Below, in pieces: positions 33,208 to 42,324 of a stretch of 64,000 bases of DNA. Position 1 is the stretch's first letter; each line of letters begins with the position of its first letter. The position numbers were made by a program, and so were the translations under genes. Below the pieces are notes generated by a model. It made no database searches, was not told the DNA's origin, and saw only the letters and a program-made list of their open reading frames with translations. Source of the DNA: Flexilinea sp. (GTDB lineage Bacteria > Chloroflexota > Anaerolineae > Anaerolineales > Anaerolineaceae); the NCBI GenBank assembly GCA_017432685.1, contig JAFRIR010000150.1, positions 1-64,000 of the forward strand. The letters are read 5' to 3'.

Positions 33208-34401
33208 TCAGCGAGCGATGCCGTATTCTTCCGCGAGCTTCCGGAACACGGGCAGAGCCCGTTCGATCACGTCCCTGCTGACACAGTAGGCAAGGCGGAC
33301 GTAACCCGGTGTGCCAAAGCTGTCGCCGGGAACGACCAGCAGGTTTTCCTTCATTGCGCGCCGGCAGAATGCTTCTGCATCGGGTTCAGGTGTTTTCATG
33401 AAGAGGTAAAAAGCTCCGTCAGGATAAACGCAGCTGTACCCCATTTCTGTGAGAGATCCATACAAAAGATCCCGGTTGCCCTTGTAAACGGAAATATCGC
33501 TTGTTTCGCCGAGACATTCGACGGTGATGCGCTGCCACATGTTTGAAACGCAGATGTAGCCGAAAGCCCGGATCGAGGCGATGGAAGCCGCGTAAATATT
33601 ATCGTAGTCGTCAAGATCCGGCGGGAAGGCCATGAATCCGACTCGTTCACCGGGCAGTGAAACGGACTTGCTGTAAGAATAGCAATAGATGGTGTTTTTA
33701 TAGATGGAGGGAAGGAAGACCACTTCCTGTCCGTCATAAACCAGATCCCGGTAAGGTTCGTCTGCGACGATATAGATCGGGTGACCGTACTCTTTCTGTT
33801 TCCGCTCCAGCAGCTTTGCCAACCCTTCCAGTCCTTCACGGCGCAGCACAACACCGGAAGGATTGTTGGGCGAATTCATGATGAGCATCATGGTATCGGG
33901 AGTCAAAGCCTTTTCAGCCGCTTCCAGGTCCAGCTGGAAGGTGTCTGGATCAGTCGGACATTCTGTCAGACCGTCTCCATAAGCATCGGCGTAATATTTA
34001 TAATCCATGAAATAAGGCGTGAAAGTCATTGCCCGGCCGCCGCAGGAGAGAAAAACTTTCGTCAGGACCGCCAGACAGGTGGAGGTCCCGCAGGTGATGA
34101 ACACATCCTGTTTGCGGTAGGGTATGCCAAAGGTGTTTTTCAGGTAAGCAGCAGTCTTCTCACGAACTTCAGGCAGCCCGATAGCCGGTGCGTAGGTATG
34201 AAGCTGCCAGGCGGGCATGGATGCCCTGAGTTTTTCCATTGTCTCGAACACACAGGCAGGCGGATCAATGGAAGGGGAACCGATGGTGAAGTTATAAACA
34301 TGGTCCTCCCCCACGATTTTTGCCTGTTCCGCGCCATATTCGGCAATCTCACGGATGATGTTGCCGCTTTGTCCACATTTGACTAATTCCTGATCGATCA
34401 T
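33208..34401 (-). CDS. Pyridoxal-phosphate aminotransferase, class I/II
   Basis: Cytosolic fold-type I aminotransferase, 397 aa. Motifs: FTIGSPSIDPP, HTYAPAIGLPEVREKTAAYL, the PLP phosphate and ring region CGTSTCLAVL, NSPNNPSG (essential Asn), VADEPYRDLVYD, and the Schiff-base lysine in YSYSKSVSLPGERVGF. The C-terminal arginine region reads VRLAYCVSRD. An aspartate or aromatic aminotransferase is most likely, but specificity is not visible. Single gene, own transcript. Confidence 0.9.
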   Translation of the reverse strand: MIDQELVKCGQSGNIIREIAEYGAEQAKIVGEDHVYNFTIGSPSIDPPACVFETMEKLRASMPAWQLHTYAPAIGLPEVREKTAAYLKNTFGIPYRKQDVFITCGTSTCLAVLTKVFLSCGGRAMTFTPYFMDYKYYADAYGDGLTECPTDPDTFQLDLEAAEKALTPDTMMLIMNSPNNPSGVVLRREGLEGLAKLLERKQKEYGHPIYIVADEPYRDLVYDGQEVVFLPSIYKNTIYCYSYSKSVSLPGERVGFMAFPPDLDDYDNIYAASIASIRAFGYICVSNMWQRITVECLGETSDISVYKGNRDLLYGSLTEMGYSCVYPDGAFYLFMKTPEPDAEAFCRRAMKENLLVVPGDSFGTPGYVRLAYCVSRDVIERALPVFRKLAEEYGIAR

Positions 34402-34548
34402 AAATAATACCTCTATTTATAATTTTTTTATTGAAGTACAGCGATACCCGGAGCGGATGCTTCTTTCAAAAGCGAATCCCCGTGCGCAACGCTGTGCACA
34501 TGAAAATCTGCTTTGATTGTCTGCTCCATTTTACCTTCTTTTTTTACT

Positions 34549-37209
34549 TCAGTTTCTGCTGATGGAAAAAGTGATGAAATTGTACAGCGCCAAAGAAACT
34601 GTAATCAATATCGGAATGATCAGCAGCAGGACCAGGAAAAGCGGTATGATTTGATTCTTTTTCAGTTTGCTGGCTGCCATTGCCGAAGCGCTCAGAGCAT
34701 TGATCTGCATCAGGATAACGATCGCTGACCAGGCTAAAACCGCGTGTCTTGTAAGAATGAACAAGGAAAGGATGCCCCAATAACTCGTAAATAGAAATGC
34801 CCTGCCGATTTTCCAGGGTTCCTTTTTCCCGCGCAGCGCAACAACAGCCAAATAGCCTGCCAGAATGGCAATGCTGTAAATCACAGCAAGTACGATAAAG
34901 TTGGCTGCCGGACTGTATTTTTCACCTAAATAGCTGTTCATGGTTGCCCAGGTGCACAGGAAAGAAATCAACCCGATCAGGATGCCGGGCCCGTTATAAG
35001 CCGGATCCCAGGCGATGGTTTTGTAGGCATCACCTGAAAAATACGTCGAGCGAATCAGGTTGGGTACCCAATGCTTTACGTCTTTGATCTGCCGCCACAT
35101 TGCGCCCGGTGAAGTGCTGTCTGTCTGGCTATCGGCTGCATTCTCAGATTCAACGACCGGAGAATTCTTGATTGTCTTCAAAACGGAGTAGACCTGATTG
35201 GCATTGATGATCTCGTCTTCGACCGCAAATGCGGCGGGGAACATCAGGAAAGGATCTGTCTGCTGTCCGCCGAGTCCACCGTGAGAGCCGATCAGCTCTT
35301 CATAAGCCGCGACTGTCCCATCCTCATAAAGAGGGGAAATGATCACCAGGTCTCCTCCGTTCGGGAAGTCCATCAAATAGCGAAGCTGTTTGGTGCGTTT
35401 TTCCGGGTCATTGTACATGATCAGCGGGTCGCTCCCGGTTACTTCACCGGAATAAAGGTTCTTTTGCCCGTCTTTCCCGATCGCGACAGACCCTTCTCCG
35501 GTATGAACCATGATCAAACCGACACCGGGGTGCGTGATCAATTCGCTGATCATTCCCGGATAAACCGCTTCGATTTCGTCATATGTCATCCGTTTGTCAC
35601 TGACACCGAAATAAGCATTTACAAGGTTTCCGCTTGCCAGAACCAGAATATCGTTCGCCTCATCTTCAGCGGCTTTGACTGCTTTTTGCACTTCTTCATT
35701 TTCACTGACAGCATTTTCGAGGGCTTCAGCAGCTTTTCTGGTGATCGTGCCGGGACCTGAATTGCTCAATGACTTCAAAACTGCCATGACATTGGCATTG
35801 TTGTCTTCGTCATCATCAAGACTGATCACCTTCAGCGCTTTCCCAAGCAGCGAATATTTGATAGCCAGAGATTTGATGGTATCACCCAGTGTTGTGTCAT
35901 AGCGCTGTTTGAAAGTTGCTCCGAAGGTTTGCCCATGGTCGGAAAGGATCACGACATCATAAGGACGGGCTTTGGAGATTGTGGCAGCCTCAAACACTTT
36001 CCGGATAGCCTTGTCTATGCCCGACAGAGAACGATGGGCAGCAGCGCTGTCCGGTCCGGAATGATGAGCAATTTCGTCATAACCGATGAATGTTGTGTAC
36101 ATTGCTTCCCGTCCGGAAGAAATGGCGTCTGCAAGCATTGCGGTGGAAATATCCCGCAGAAGCACGTTTGTGGCGCCGCGGATAAAGGGGTAAAAATTAT
36201 GCAGACGGTTCAGTCTGGGTTGTTTCCCGCGGATGCAGTCCCAGAAATAATTGAGTACCTCGCTCCCTGCATCGAAAACTGTCAGGAGCAGCGCTTTTGT
36301 CAGCAGGTAAGGACGGATGGAGAGCAGGGTAAGGTCGCGATTCCGTTTTTGTTGTTCTTCCCTGCTTTTTGGAAGCAATTGCGAGATCGTTAAAATGTTC
36401 TCTTCGGCATTCCCGGAGATGATATTGTTCACGCTCAGACCATTGTCCAGAATCCCGGTTGGTTTGCCATCAGGGAAAAGCATTTTTTCTATTTCTGTGG
36501 CGTTCCCGGGATTGGAGGAACTGTAGACTTTGTGTTTCTCCTTGTCATACCAGCGGAAAGCACAAATGTTTTCATTCCGTCCGAACATGATCCCCGCCTG
36601 ACAGGATGAAGTCTGTGAAGGAACACCACAGTCATAGCCGCGTACAGTATATTGACCGGAATCTATCAACTCTTTTAAAAACGGCATATATCCTTTTTCC
36701 ATTACTTCCAGCAGCCGCGGATAGGACAGACCGTCGATTTCCAGCATGACGATCCCCTTTTTGTTGCTGACGACGGCATTCTTTGCCCTGTTCCGCTGTG
36801 AGATCACGTTGTATAACATCACGTCATCATCGATCGGGATCAGGATCTGAAGAATAATGTTCAAAATGGCAAACACAAAAGTCGCCAGAATTCCGACCCC
36901 AAGATTTGAAACCGAAAAAGATGGTGAAAACCGGCTCAGCACAAAGATGAAGAACCCGTTGATGACCAGAGAAAAGAACCCGATCGTCAAGCCGTTCAGC
37001 GGCAGAAGCAGGTGCAGCAGGATCGGGCGAATCAATGCGTTCAGCAGCGTCAGGATCAGCCCCAGTTCCATCACAAGAATATAAATGGGGACACCGTCGG
37101 TGGGGATGAGCGTTACACCGTTGATCCACCTGCTGCAGGCATATAGGCAGATGGAATTGAAAGCCCAATTCCCGATAAAATGCAGCAGTTCATGGATAAT
37201 TACACTCAT
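34549..37209 (-). CDS. Holin-like membrane domain fused to a phosphodiesterase
   Basis: 886 aa from the ATG at 37209, whose ATGA overlaps the stop of the upstream SpoIIE gene. The N-terminal 120 residues have four membrane helices of the phage-holin superfamily IV type (MELGLILTLLNALIRPILLHLLLPLNGLTIG). Residues about 145-680 form an alkaline-phosphatase-superfamily type I phosphodiesterase domain: GIVMLEIDGLSYPRLLE with metal site and likely nucleophile downstream in CGVPSQTSSCQAG, FIGYDEIAHHSGPDS, and VVILSDHGQTFG. About five C-terminal membrane helices follow (LIGLISFLCTWA ... IPLFLVLLLIIPIL). The substrate is unknown; possibilities include lipid-linked or nucleotide phosphodiesters outside the membrane. 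The coupling to a signalling phosphatase suggests the pathway output is envelope-related. Confidence 0.85.
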   Translation of the reverse strand: MSVIIHELLHFIGNWAFNSICLYACSRWINGVTLIPTDGVPIYILVMELGLILTLLNALIRPILLHLLLPLNGLTIGFFSLVINGFFIFVLSRFSPSFSVSNLGVGILATFVFAILNIILQILIPIDDDVMLYNVISQRNRAKNAVVSNKKGIVMLEIDGLSYPRLLEVMEKGYMPFLKELIDSGQYTVRGYDCGVPSQTSSCQAGIMFGRNENICAFRWYDKEKHKVYSSSNPGNATEIEKMLFPDGKPTGILDNGLSVNNIISGNAEENILTISQLLPKSREEQQKRNRDLTLLSIRPYLLTKALLLTVFDAGSEVLNYFWDCIRGKQPRLNRLHNFYPFIRGATNVLLRDISTAMLADAISSGREAMYTTFIGYDEIAHHSGPDSAAAHRSLSGIDKAIRKVFEAATISKARPYDVVILSDHGQTFGATFKQRYDTTLGDTIKSLAIKYSLLGKALKVISLDDDEDNNANVMAVLKSLSNSGPGTITRKAAEALENAVSENEEVQKAVKAAEDEANDILVLASGNLVNAYFGVSDKRMTYDEIEAVYPGMISELITHPGVGLIMVHTGEGSVAIGKDGQKNLYSGEVTGSDPLIMYNDPEKRTKQLRYLMDFPNGGDLVIISPLYEDGTVAAYEELIGSHGGLGGQQTDPFLMFPAAFAVEDEIINANQVYSVLKTIKNSPVVESENAADSQTDSTSPGAMWRQIKDVKHWVPNLIRSTYFSGDAYKTIAWDPAYNGPGILIGLISFLCTWATMNSYLGEKYSPAANFIVLAVIYSIAILAGYLAVVALRGKKEPWKIGRAFLFTSYWGILSLFILTRHAVLAWSAIVILMQINALSASAMAASKLKKNQIIPLFLVLLLIIPILITVSLALYNFITFSISRN

Positions 37210-38753
37210 GATAACACTTTCCCTTTGTATTCCAGACAAAGCATAGTCAGATCGTCAAATTGTTTTGCTCCGTCCACAAAGGCATCGACATCTGACTGTA
37301 TGAATCGAAGGATCTCTTCCGGGCTTCCGGATGCAGTTTGGTTCAGAGCGGCCTCCAGCCGGTTTGTCGCGTAGCGTTCCCCTGCAGCATTGCTGGCATC
37401 GGGAACGCCGTCGGTATAAATAAAAATCTTGCCGCCCGGCTCCATTTGCAGCTCATAATCGCGGTATTTTGCCATCGGCATGGCTCCAAGCATCATCCCA
37501 TGTTTGTCACGGAACAATCTGAATACACCGTCCGGGCCGCAGATGGCAGGGTATTCATGCCCGGCATTCGTGCAGGTCATGACGCCGCTTCGAAGATCCA
37601 GGATCCCCATCCAGACCGTTACAAACATCTTTGACTCATTATTCCGGGCGACGTGGGCATTGACATCTGTCAGGATCTCTGACGGAGTACCGCCTTGATG
37701 CGCACGGTAATTGATCAGGTTTTTGGTGGCCATCATGAACAAGGCGGCAGGCGTTCCTTTGTCAGAAACATCAGCAATCAGAACAGCCAGGTGATCGTCG
37801 TCGATCATCATGAAATCATAATAGTCTCCGCCAACTTCCCTGGCGGGTTTCATACTGGCAAACAGCTCGAATTCTGTCCGTTCGGGAAATGGCGGGAATT
37901 CATGCGGCAGCATGGATTCCTGTATCTGCGCTGCCATCTCCAGCTCGGTTTGTGTAACGTTCAGCTTTTTAGCGCGTTCGGCGATCAGCAAATGGTAGAT
38001 GATCATGATCGAAAAAAACATCGTCGGTTCGAGGAAAGATGTGTTGAATTTGAACAGGCTCACGATCAGGATGATGAGCGGAAAAACTACAAATGAACTG
38101 ATGACTAATTTATCCCGTTTTGGGGCTTTCGATTTGAAAATTCCGGCAGTGATGCCCAGGAGCACCGGCAGAAAGAAGATGATGCTGAGAGGAAAAAACA
38201 TTTCCCTCCTGTAAATGCCGTTTGTATTCACGCTGAATAAGATCGGGAAGATGAGGTTCGTCAGAAAACAGATTAATACCGGAATGAAAAAAAATTGAAT
38301 ATAGCTGTTGACAGGCCGGGTTATCGTCTCATCAACAATGAACAGAATACATTCAAATTGCCAAAACAGCACCACGAGGAGAAAATTATCAATGAAAAGC
38401 AGTACATTGAAAAGCCTGTTCAGAAAGATCAGCGAAGGGACTCCGTTGATGATCCAGGCGCTCCCTGCCAGGAAGACGCTGACCCCGCTGATGAGGAGCA
38501 GGCTCAAAAACAATCTGTTATGTTTTCCGATGCCGGCTGTATCCCGCATACAGCTGCGGAAGATCACCGTGCAGACTACGCCAGCCATCAGGTTCACACC
38601 GATGTTGAATGCCCATGCCGGGTTCATCCCTCTGAAATCACGCAGAAGGACGAAGAATATGTAAATAAAAGGAAGAAAAGCTGCAAATATAAGGCCGTTA
38701 TTTGCAGCCTTTTCGTCGGAGAATGTGAGGCGCTTTTCTATTTTTTCGATCAT
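37206..38753 (-). CDS. Membrane-bound SpoIIE-type PP2C phosphatase
   Basis: 515 aa. The N-terminal 240 residues carry about seven membrane helices (LIFAAFLPFIYIFFVLL, MAGVVCTVIF, LFNVLLFIDNFLLVVLF, FVVFPLIILIVSLF). A short linker (RAKKLNVTQTELEMAAQIQESMLP) is the usual helical connector of RsbU-type proteins. Residues about 300-510 are the SpoIIE PP2C domain: MKPAREVGGDYYDFMMIDDDHLAVLIADVSDKGTPAAL, TNAGHEYPAICGPDG, YTDGVPDASNAAGE and DDLTMLCLE keep the Mn-binding aspartates. It likely dephosphorylates a STAS-domain antagonist, and a STAS protein is encoded just upstream. No Shine-Dalgarno: repeat sequence runs up to the ATG. Confidence 0.92.
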   Translation of the reverse strand: MIEKIEKRLTFSDEKAANNGLIFAAFLPFIYIFFVLLRDFRGMNPAWAFNIGVNLMAGVVCTVIFRSCMRDTAGIGKHNRLFLSLLLISGVSVFLAGSAWIINGVPSLIFLNRLFNVLLFIDNFLLVVLFWQFECILFIVDETITRPVNSYIQFFFIPVLICFLTNLIFPILFSVNTNGIYRREMFFPLSIIFFLPVLLGITAGIFKSKAPKRDKLVISSFVVFPLIILIVSLFKFNTSFLEPTMFFSIMIIYHLLIAERAKKLNVTQTELEMAAQIQESMLPHEFPPFPERTEFELFASMKPAREVGGDYYDFMMIDDDHLAVLIADVSDKGTPAALFMMATKNLINYRAHQGGTPSEILTDVNAHVARNNESKMFVTVWMGILDLRSGVMTCTNAGHEYPAICGPDGVFRLFRDKHGMMLGAMPMAKYRDYELQMEPGGKIFIYTDGVPDASNAAGERYATNRLEAALNQTASGSPEEILRFIQSDVDAFVDGAKQFDDLTMLCLEYKGKVLS

Positions 38754-38756
38754 AGC

Positions 38757-38901
38757 TAAGCAGGTTTCAGGTGCCGGGTCTTGGGTTTCATGTTTCAGGT
38801 TCCGGGTGTCAGAGGCGGAATCCGGCAGCCTAAGGTATTTGATTCCCGGTTGCCAGCGACTGACCGCTGATCCCTGATACCTGACACCTGAAACCTGTCA
38901 A
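38757..38901. repeat. Heptamer-based imperfect inverted repeat H5
   Basis: The left arm (38762-38815) is made of caggttt/caggtgc/gggtttc-type heptamers. The right arm (38868-38901) reads ctgatac ctgacac ctgaaac ctg, its complement. It fills the gap between the STAS-kinase and SpoIIE genes, reaching the SpoIIE start. Confidence 0.8.
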
Positions 38902-38902
38902 C

Positions 38903-40081
38903 TCAAAACAACAGTGTATCGGTTTTTGGCAAAAGGTCAGTGAGGACGGAGCGGCAGTAATCGATCAATGCCCGGCTTTCTTCCGTATTCAATCCATTGC
39001 GGCGGATAGTCCGGCGCATGATGCGGGTATAACCGATAATTTTTGCCTTATTTTCGACGTCATTCAGGATGGTTTCATCGTCCGTTTCAAGGTACAATTC
39101 GAGGCTCTTACGCCAAAAGGCAGAGGCAGTCTCAAAGTTAATACCGAGAAAATCCTTTACGATGGCATGGTTCAGCACGGAATATCCTTCATAAGCGTTG
39201 TATATGCTCGCCAGTTCAAAAATCGGGTGACCATGACAAAGCGTATCCATATCGATCAGGAGACTTTCCCCGTTCTGCAGCATGACGTTTTTGAGGTGAT
39301 AGTCGCCGTGCATCATGTGCATATCTGTCGGTATGGCATCAATAAGGGCGTGAAGCTTTGTATAAAGGTCTTCAGACAGGTAATCTTTGAGAAAATCCGC
39401 CCAATCCAGCGCGACAGCCTTCATATCGGGCATGGAACCGGGTTTGACCTCTTTGGAATGGATCAGTTTGAGCATTTTGACGCTCATTTCCGCTACTTCA
39501 TCCAGAGACTTTTCCCCTTTTATCAGAAGTTTCGCGTAGCTGGTGGCATTGAGCAGCTCATAAACCGAGCCGAGACCGCCGCTTTCAATACGGACCACAT
39601 CAAATGGGATCGCGGTGGGAACGCCCAGTACAAAGGCGGTTCTCGCCAGTTCGCGCTGCCTGTGGATCTCCTCCAACGCATCGGCGTTCAGGAACACTTT
39701 GACGATCGTGTCCCGGTCGATGCGGTAGATCTTCCCGTTGGCGCCCTGTCCGATGACTTCGCAGCCTTCCACAGAAATCACACGGTACGCCTTTTCGACC
39801 GTCATCATTTCGGTAAACCCGGTCATGTCAAAGATGTCATAGATCTCTGTGTGGACGTTGATGAGGCGGGTGTCATCCACTTCCTGCTTGAGACGCAGGA
39901 TCACGCGCAGTCCCGCGCTGGTGGTATATTCCAGTTTGTCACAATCCAGGATGATCGTTCCCGCGGTGCAATTCTGTCGGACCTGGTTGATTTCTTCCTC
40001 CAGAGCAGGTGCGGAGGTTGAATCGATCTTTCCTTCCAGAAAAATTGTCAGTGTGTTGTTTTCGAATTTTGTTTTGAGCAT
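38903..40081 (-). CDS. STAS antagonist domain fused to an APH-fold kinase
   Basis: 392 aa from the ATG at 40081 (AAAGGATC upstream). The longer open frame to 40447 covers the promoter and is not used. Residues 1-100 are a STAS/anti-sigma antagonist domain (FEGKIDSTSAPALEEEI-like start; CDKLEYTTSAGLRV carries the phosphorylatable serine, Ser55). Residues 105-392 form an aminoglycoside-phosphotransferase/choline-kinase fold: glycine loop GQGANGKIY (111-118), K128, catalytic HGDYHLKN (258-265), and metal-binding LIDMD (275-279). Known partner-switching kinases are of the GHKL type, so this fusion is unusual. The SpoIIE phosphatase encoded next is the natural counterpart. Whether the kinase phosphorylates its own STAS serine is inference. 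Confidence 0.88.
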   Translation of the reverse strand: MLKTKFENNTLTIFLEGKIDSTSAPALEEEINQVRQNCTAGTIILDCDKLEYTTSAGLRVILRLKQEVDDTRLINVHTEIYDIFDMTGFTEMMTVEKAYRVISVEGCEVIGQGANGKIYRIDRDTIVKVFLNADALEEIHRQRELARTAFVLGVPTAIPFDVVRIESGGLGSVYELLNATSYAKLLIKGEKSLDEVAEMSVKMLKLIHSKEVKPGSMPDMKAVALDWADFLKDYLSEDLYTKLHALIDAIPTDMHMMHGDYHLKNVMLQNGESLLIDMDTLCHGHPIFELASIYNAYEGYSVLNHAIVKDFLGINFETASAFWRKSLELYLETDDETILNDVENKAKIIGYTRIMRRTIRRNGLNTEESRALIDYCRSVLTDLLPKTDTLLF

Positions 40082-40129
40082 AACAGATCCTTTCAAAGCA
40101 GGAGCAGGATAATCCATCCTGAGTATATT

Positions 40130-40158
40130 ATTATATTTTGTTTGCTTGTTCGTGTCAA
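40130..40158 (-). promoter_or_regulatory. Consensus promoter of the STAS-kinase operon
   Basis: On the minus strand, TTGACA (40158-40153) and TATAAT (40135-40130) are exact consensus boxes with 17-bp spacing, about 42 bp of leader before the ATG at 40081. Confidence 0.8.
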
Positions 40159-40159
40159 A

Positions 40160-40184
40160 GATTACAGCTTTGCTGCCTGTAATC
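40160..40184. promoter_or_regulatory. 25-bp palindrome in the divergent promoter region
   Basis: GATTACAG with CTGTAATC, extended inward by GCT/GC pairs, lies immediately upstream of the STAS-kinase -35 box and before the AI-2E gene. It may be a shared operator. Confidence 0.5.
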
Positions 40185-40271
40185 TCAATTATTATTATAA
40201 TATAAGAGATATATGGAGGTGAGAGGTGAAAAAGCAAATCCTGACTGCTGTCGGACCGGGAGACACTGATT

Positions 40272-41366
40272 ATGAAGATAAAACAATTCAATGACCCAAA
40301 ATATAATAAAATCGCGATGTATGTAATCGTCACTTCTGTGATCATATTCGCCTTATGTACTATTTTTTCGCTTTCCGGCGGATTTTTCAAGAAAATCTTC
40401 AATGTCCTCGGACTGGTGCTGCATCCGATCATCTCAGGCGGGATCATCGCCTATCTTTTTGAACCGGTGATCCAGAAGCTTGAAAAACTATTCAAGGGCA
40501 ATGCTGCCCGTCCGATTGCTGTCGTCATCACCGGTGTGGTGATTTTGGCTGTTTTTATCGGAGGTCTTGTGCTTATAGGTGTTTCCATCCGCAGACAGTC
40601 GACCTCGATCAAGATCGATACGAGCAATTTTGGCGCGCTGGTGAATTCTTTGGGCTTACAAATCAGTGAGGTCAACGCAAAAGTTCAGGCATGGCTTTCC
40701 GAAAACAGCGGCATTTTCGGGAGGATCTTCAAAGTGATCACAGGCTTTTTCGGTAATCTTTCCGATTCCGTTTCCAATCTTTTTTTTGCTGTGATCTTTG
40801 GGATTTATTACCTGCTGGACTCCGATAATATCGGTCGGTACTGGTCACATGTTCTGGATGTGTTTGTCAAACCGGAATCTCAGAACAAAGCACGTGAGAT
40901 CATCAGCGATTTGGACCGTTGTTTTTCCGGATATATACGGGGAAAACTGGCGGATGCGGCGCTGGTGTTCGTGATGGTGAGCATTGCCATGCTGATTTCC
41001 AAGATCCCTTATGCTTTTGTGATCGGGCTCATGACAGCTATCGGGAACCTGATCCCATTCGTAGGACCAATCGGCGGAATTATTGCGCTGCTCGTTATCT
41101 GCCTGAGTGAAGGTCTGATGAGCAAGTTCGTCGTTGCTGCTGTGGTATTGATCGTGCTGATGCAGATCGATGCCAATGTGTTCAATCCCAGGCTCATGAG
41201 CCGGAGCATTTCCATCCATCCGCTGCTTGTTTTCAGCGCGATGATCGCGGGCGGGGCGATCGGCGGTGTGACCGGGATGTTGGTTTCCGCACCGATCGCG
41301 GCTTTTCTGAAGATCCGGTTTGATAAATATATGGCTCAAAAAGCAGCGCTAACCACCGGCCAATAA
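40272..41366 (+). CDS. AI-2E family membrane transporter (copy 1)
   Basis: 364 aa, about eight membrane helices. The AI-2E/YdiK/PerM signature is clear: VISGGIIAYLFEPVIQKLEKL in the first third, a central extracytoplasmic loop with FGALVNSLG, and LMTAIGNLIPFVGPIGGIIAL and PRLMSRSISIHPLLVFSAMIAGGAIGGVTGMLVSAPIAA in the C-terminal half. Members export quorum signals or act as Na+/H+ or other exporters, and the family name does not prove AI-2 transport. Its paralogue lies at 45367-46464. Confidence 0.9.
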   Translation: MKIKQFNDPKYNKIAMYVIVTSVIIFALCTIFSLSGGFFKKIFNVLGLVLHPIISGGIIAYLFEPVIQKLEKLFKGNAARPIAVVITGVVILAVFIGGLVLIGVSIRRQSTSIKIDTSNFGALVNSLGLQISEVNAKVQAWLSENSGIFGRIFKVITGFFGNLSDSVSNLFFAVIFGIYYLLDSDNIGRYWSHVLDVFVKPESQNKAREIISDLDRCFSGYIRGKLADAALVFVMVSIAMLISKIPYAFVIGLMTAIGNLIPFVGPIGGIIALLVICLSEGLMSKFVVAAVVLIVLMQIDANVFNPRLMSRSISIHPLLVFSAMIAGGAIGGVTGMLVSAPIAAFLKIRFDKYMAQKAALTTGQ

Positions 41367-41433
41367 ACACCATCATTATAAAAGGAGAATTTTTGGGATG
41401 TTAGGTTTCACGTTCTGAAAGTTGAGACAGAAT

Positions 41434-41502
41434 CTGACAATTGACAAGTGATAACTGACACCCGAAACCAGATACCTGATACCTGATACCTATCTATCAA
41501 CT
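41434..41502. repeat. Heptamer-period repeat H6
   Basis: ctgacaa-ttgacaa, then gataact gacaccc, then gatacct gatacct gatacct atctatc. It sits between the AI-2E gene and the nucleosidase. Confidence 0.75.
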
Positions 41503-41519
41503 GAAGAAAGGAAATTGAA

Positions 41520-42311
41520 ATGAAAAAAATCTGGATGTTTTTGGTTGTTATCGTTTGTTTGCTTTGTGTAAATTGCGTTTTTGCGCAGGAAAGCGGCTCT
41601 GAGCCGACCGGCCGTATCGGTATTATTTCTGCTATGGATACGGAGATCGATCTGTTGCTGCTTAATGCGGATATTGATCATGAGGATCAGGTCGGCGGTA
41701 TTGTCTTTCACGTCGGTAAGCTTTGCGGAAAAGATGTTGTGATCGTGAAGGCTGGGATCGGCAAAGTTCTTTCAGCAGCAGGAACTGCCGCATTGTTCAA
41801 CCGCTATGACATCAGTTCGCTGATTTTCACCGGTGTGGCAGGCGGTGTCGGCGCCGCAACGAAGGTGCTTGACATGGTTATCGCGACCGATCTCGTCCAG
41901 CATGATTTCGGCAGAATTACAGACGAGGGCTTTGTCTGGTCATCTCCGTATGATACAGCGAGCGGGTATTATGCCTGTGATGAAACGCTTGTTGACCTGG
42001 CATATAACGCGGCAGTGGATACGCTTGGGGAGGATAAAGTGCACAAGGGAACCATTGCCACCGGTGACCAGTTTGTGGCCTCCGCCTCTTATGTGAAGGA
42101 GCTGCAGGACAAATTCGACGCCATTGCCTGTGAAATGGAAGGCGCTTCCGTTGCCTCGGTCTGCGCAATATACAATGTCCCGTTTGTGGTTCTGCGTGCG
42201 ATGTCCGATAAGGCTGACGGTGTCGCTCACGAAACATACGAAGATTTTGTCGATACTGCAGCAGATCACTCCTGCACCATCGTGATGAAGATGCTTGAAG
42301 CGATGAAGTAA
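41520..42311 (+). CDS. MTA/SAH nucleosidase with a signal peptide
   Basis: 263 aa. Residues 31-263 are a Pfs/MTAN-type nucleosidase cleaving 5'-methylthioadenosine or S-adenosylhomocysteine: IGIISAMDTEID carries the catalytic glutamate (Glu42), FTGVAGGVG the purine site, CEMEGASVA the ribose-binding Glu, and SDKAD the catalytic Asp. Unusually, residues 1-22 form a classical signal peptide (KKIWMFLVVIVCLLCVNCVFA) cleaved before Gln23, so the enzyme should act outside the membrane. AAGGAAA supports the start. It sits between two AI-2E-family exporters, which suggests handling of exported nucleosides or signalling precursors. Confidence 0.9.
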   Translation: MKKIWMFLVVIVCLLCVNCVFAQESGSEPTGRIGIISAMDTEIDLLLLNADIDHEDQVGGIVFHVGKLCGKDVVIVKAGIGKVLSAAGTAALFNRYDISSLIFTGVAGGVGAATKVLDMVIATDLVQHDFGRITDEGFVWSSPYDTASGYYACDETLVDLAYNAAVDTLGEDKVHKGTIATGDQFVASASYVKELQDKFDAIACEMEGASVASVCAIYNVPFVVLRAMSDKADGVAHETYEDFVDTAADHSCTIVMKMLEAMK

Positions 42312-42324
42312 AATTGATCGCCGA

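Noticed and set aside
36840..37209. Holin-like helices as a prophage remnant
   Set aside because: No lysin, capsid, integrase or att-like sites nearby; the helices are fused in frame to a phosphodiesterase and coupled to a signalling gene.
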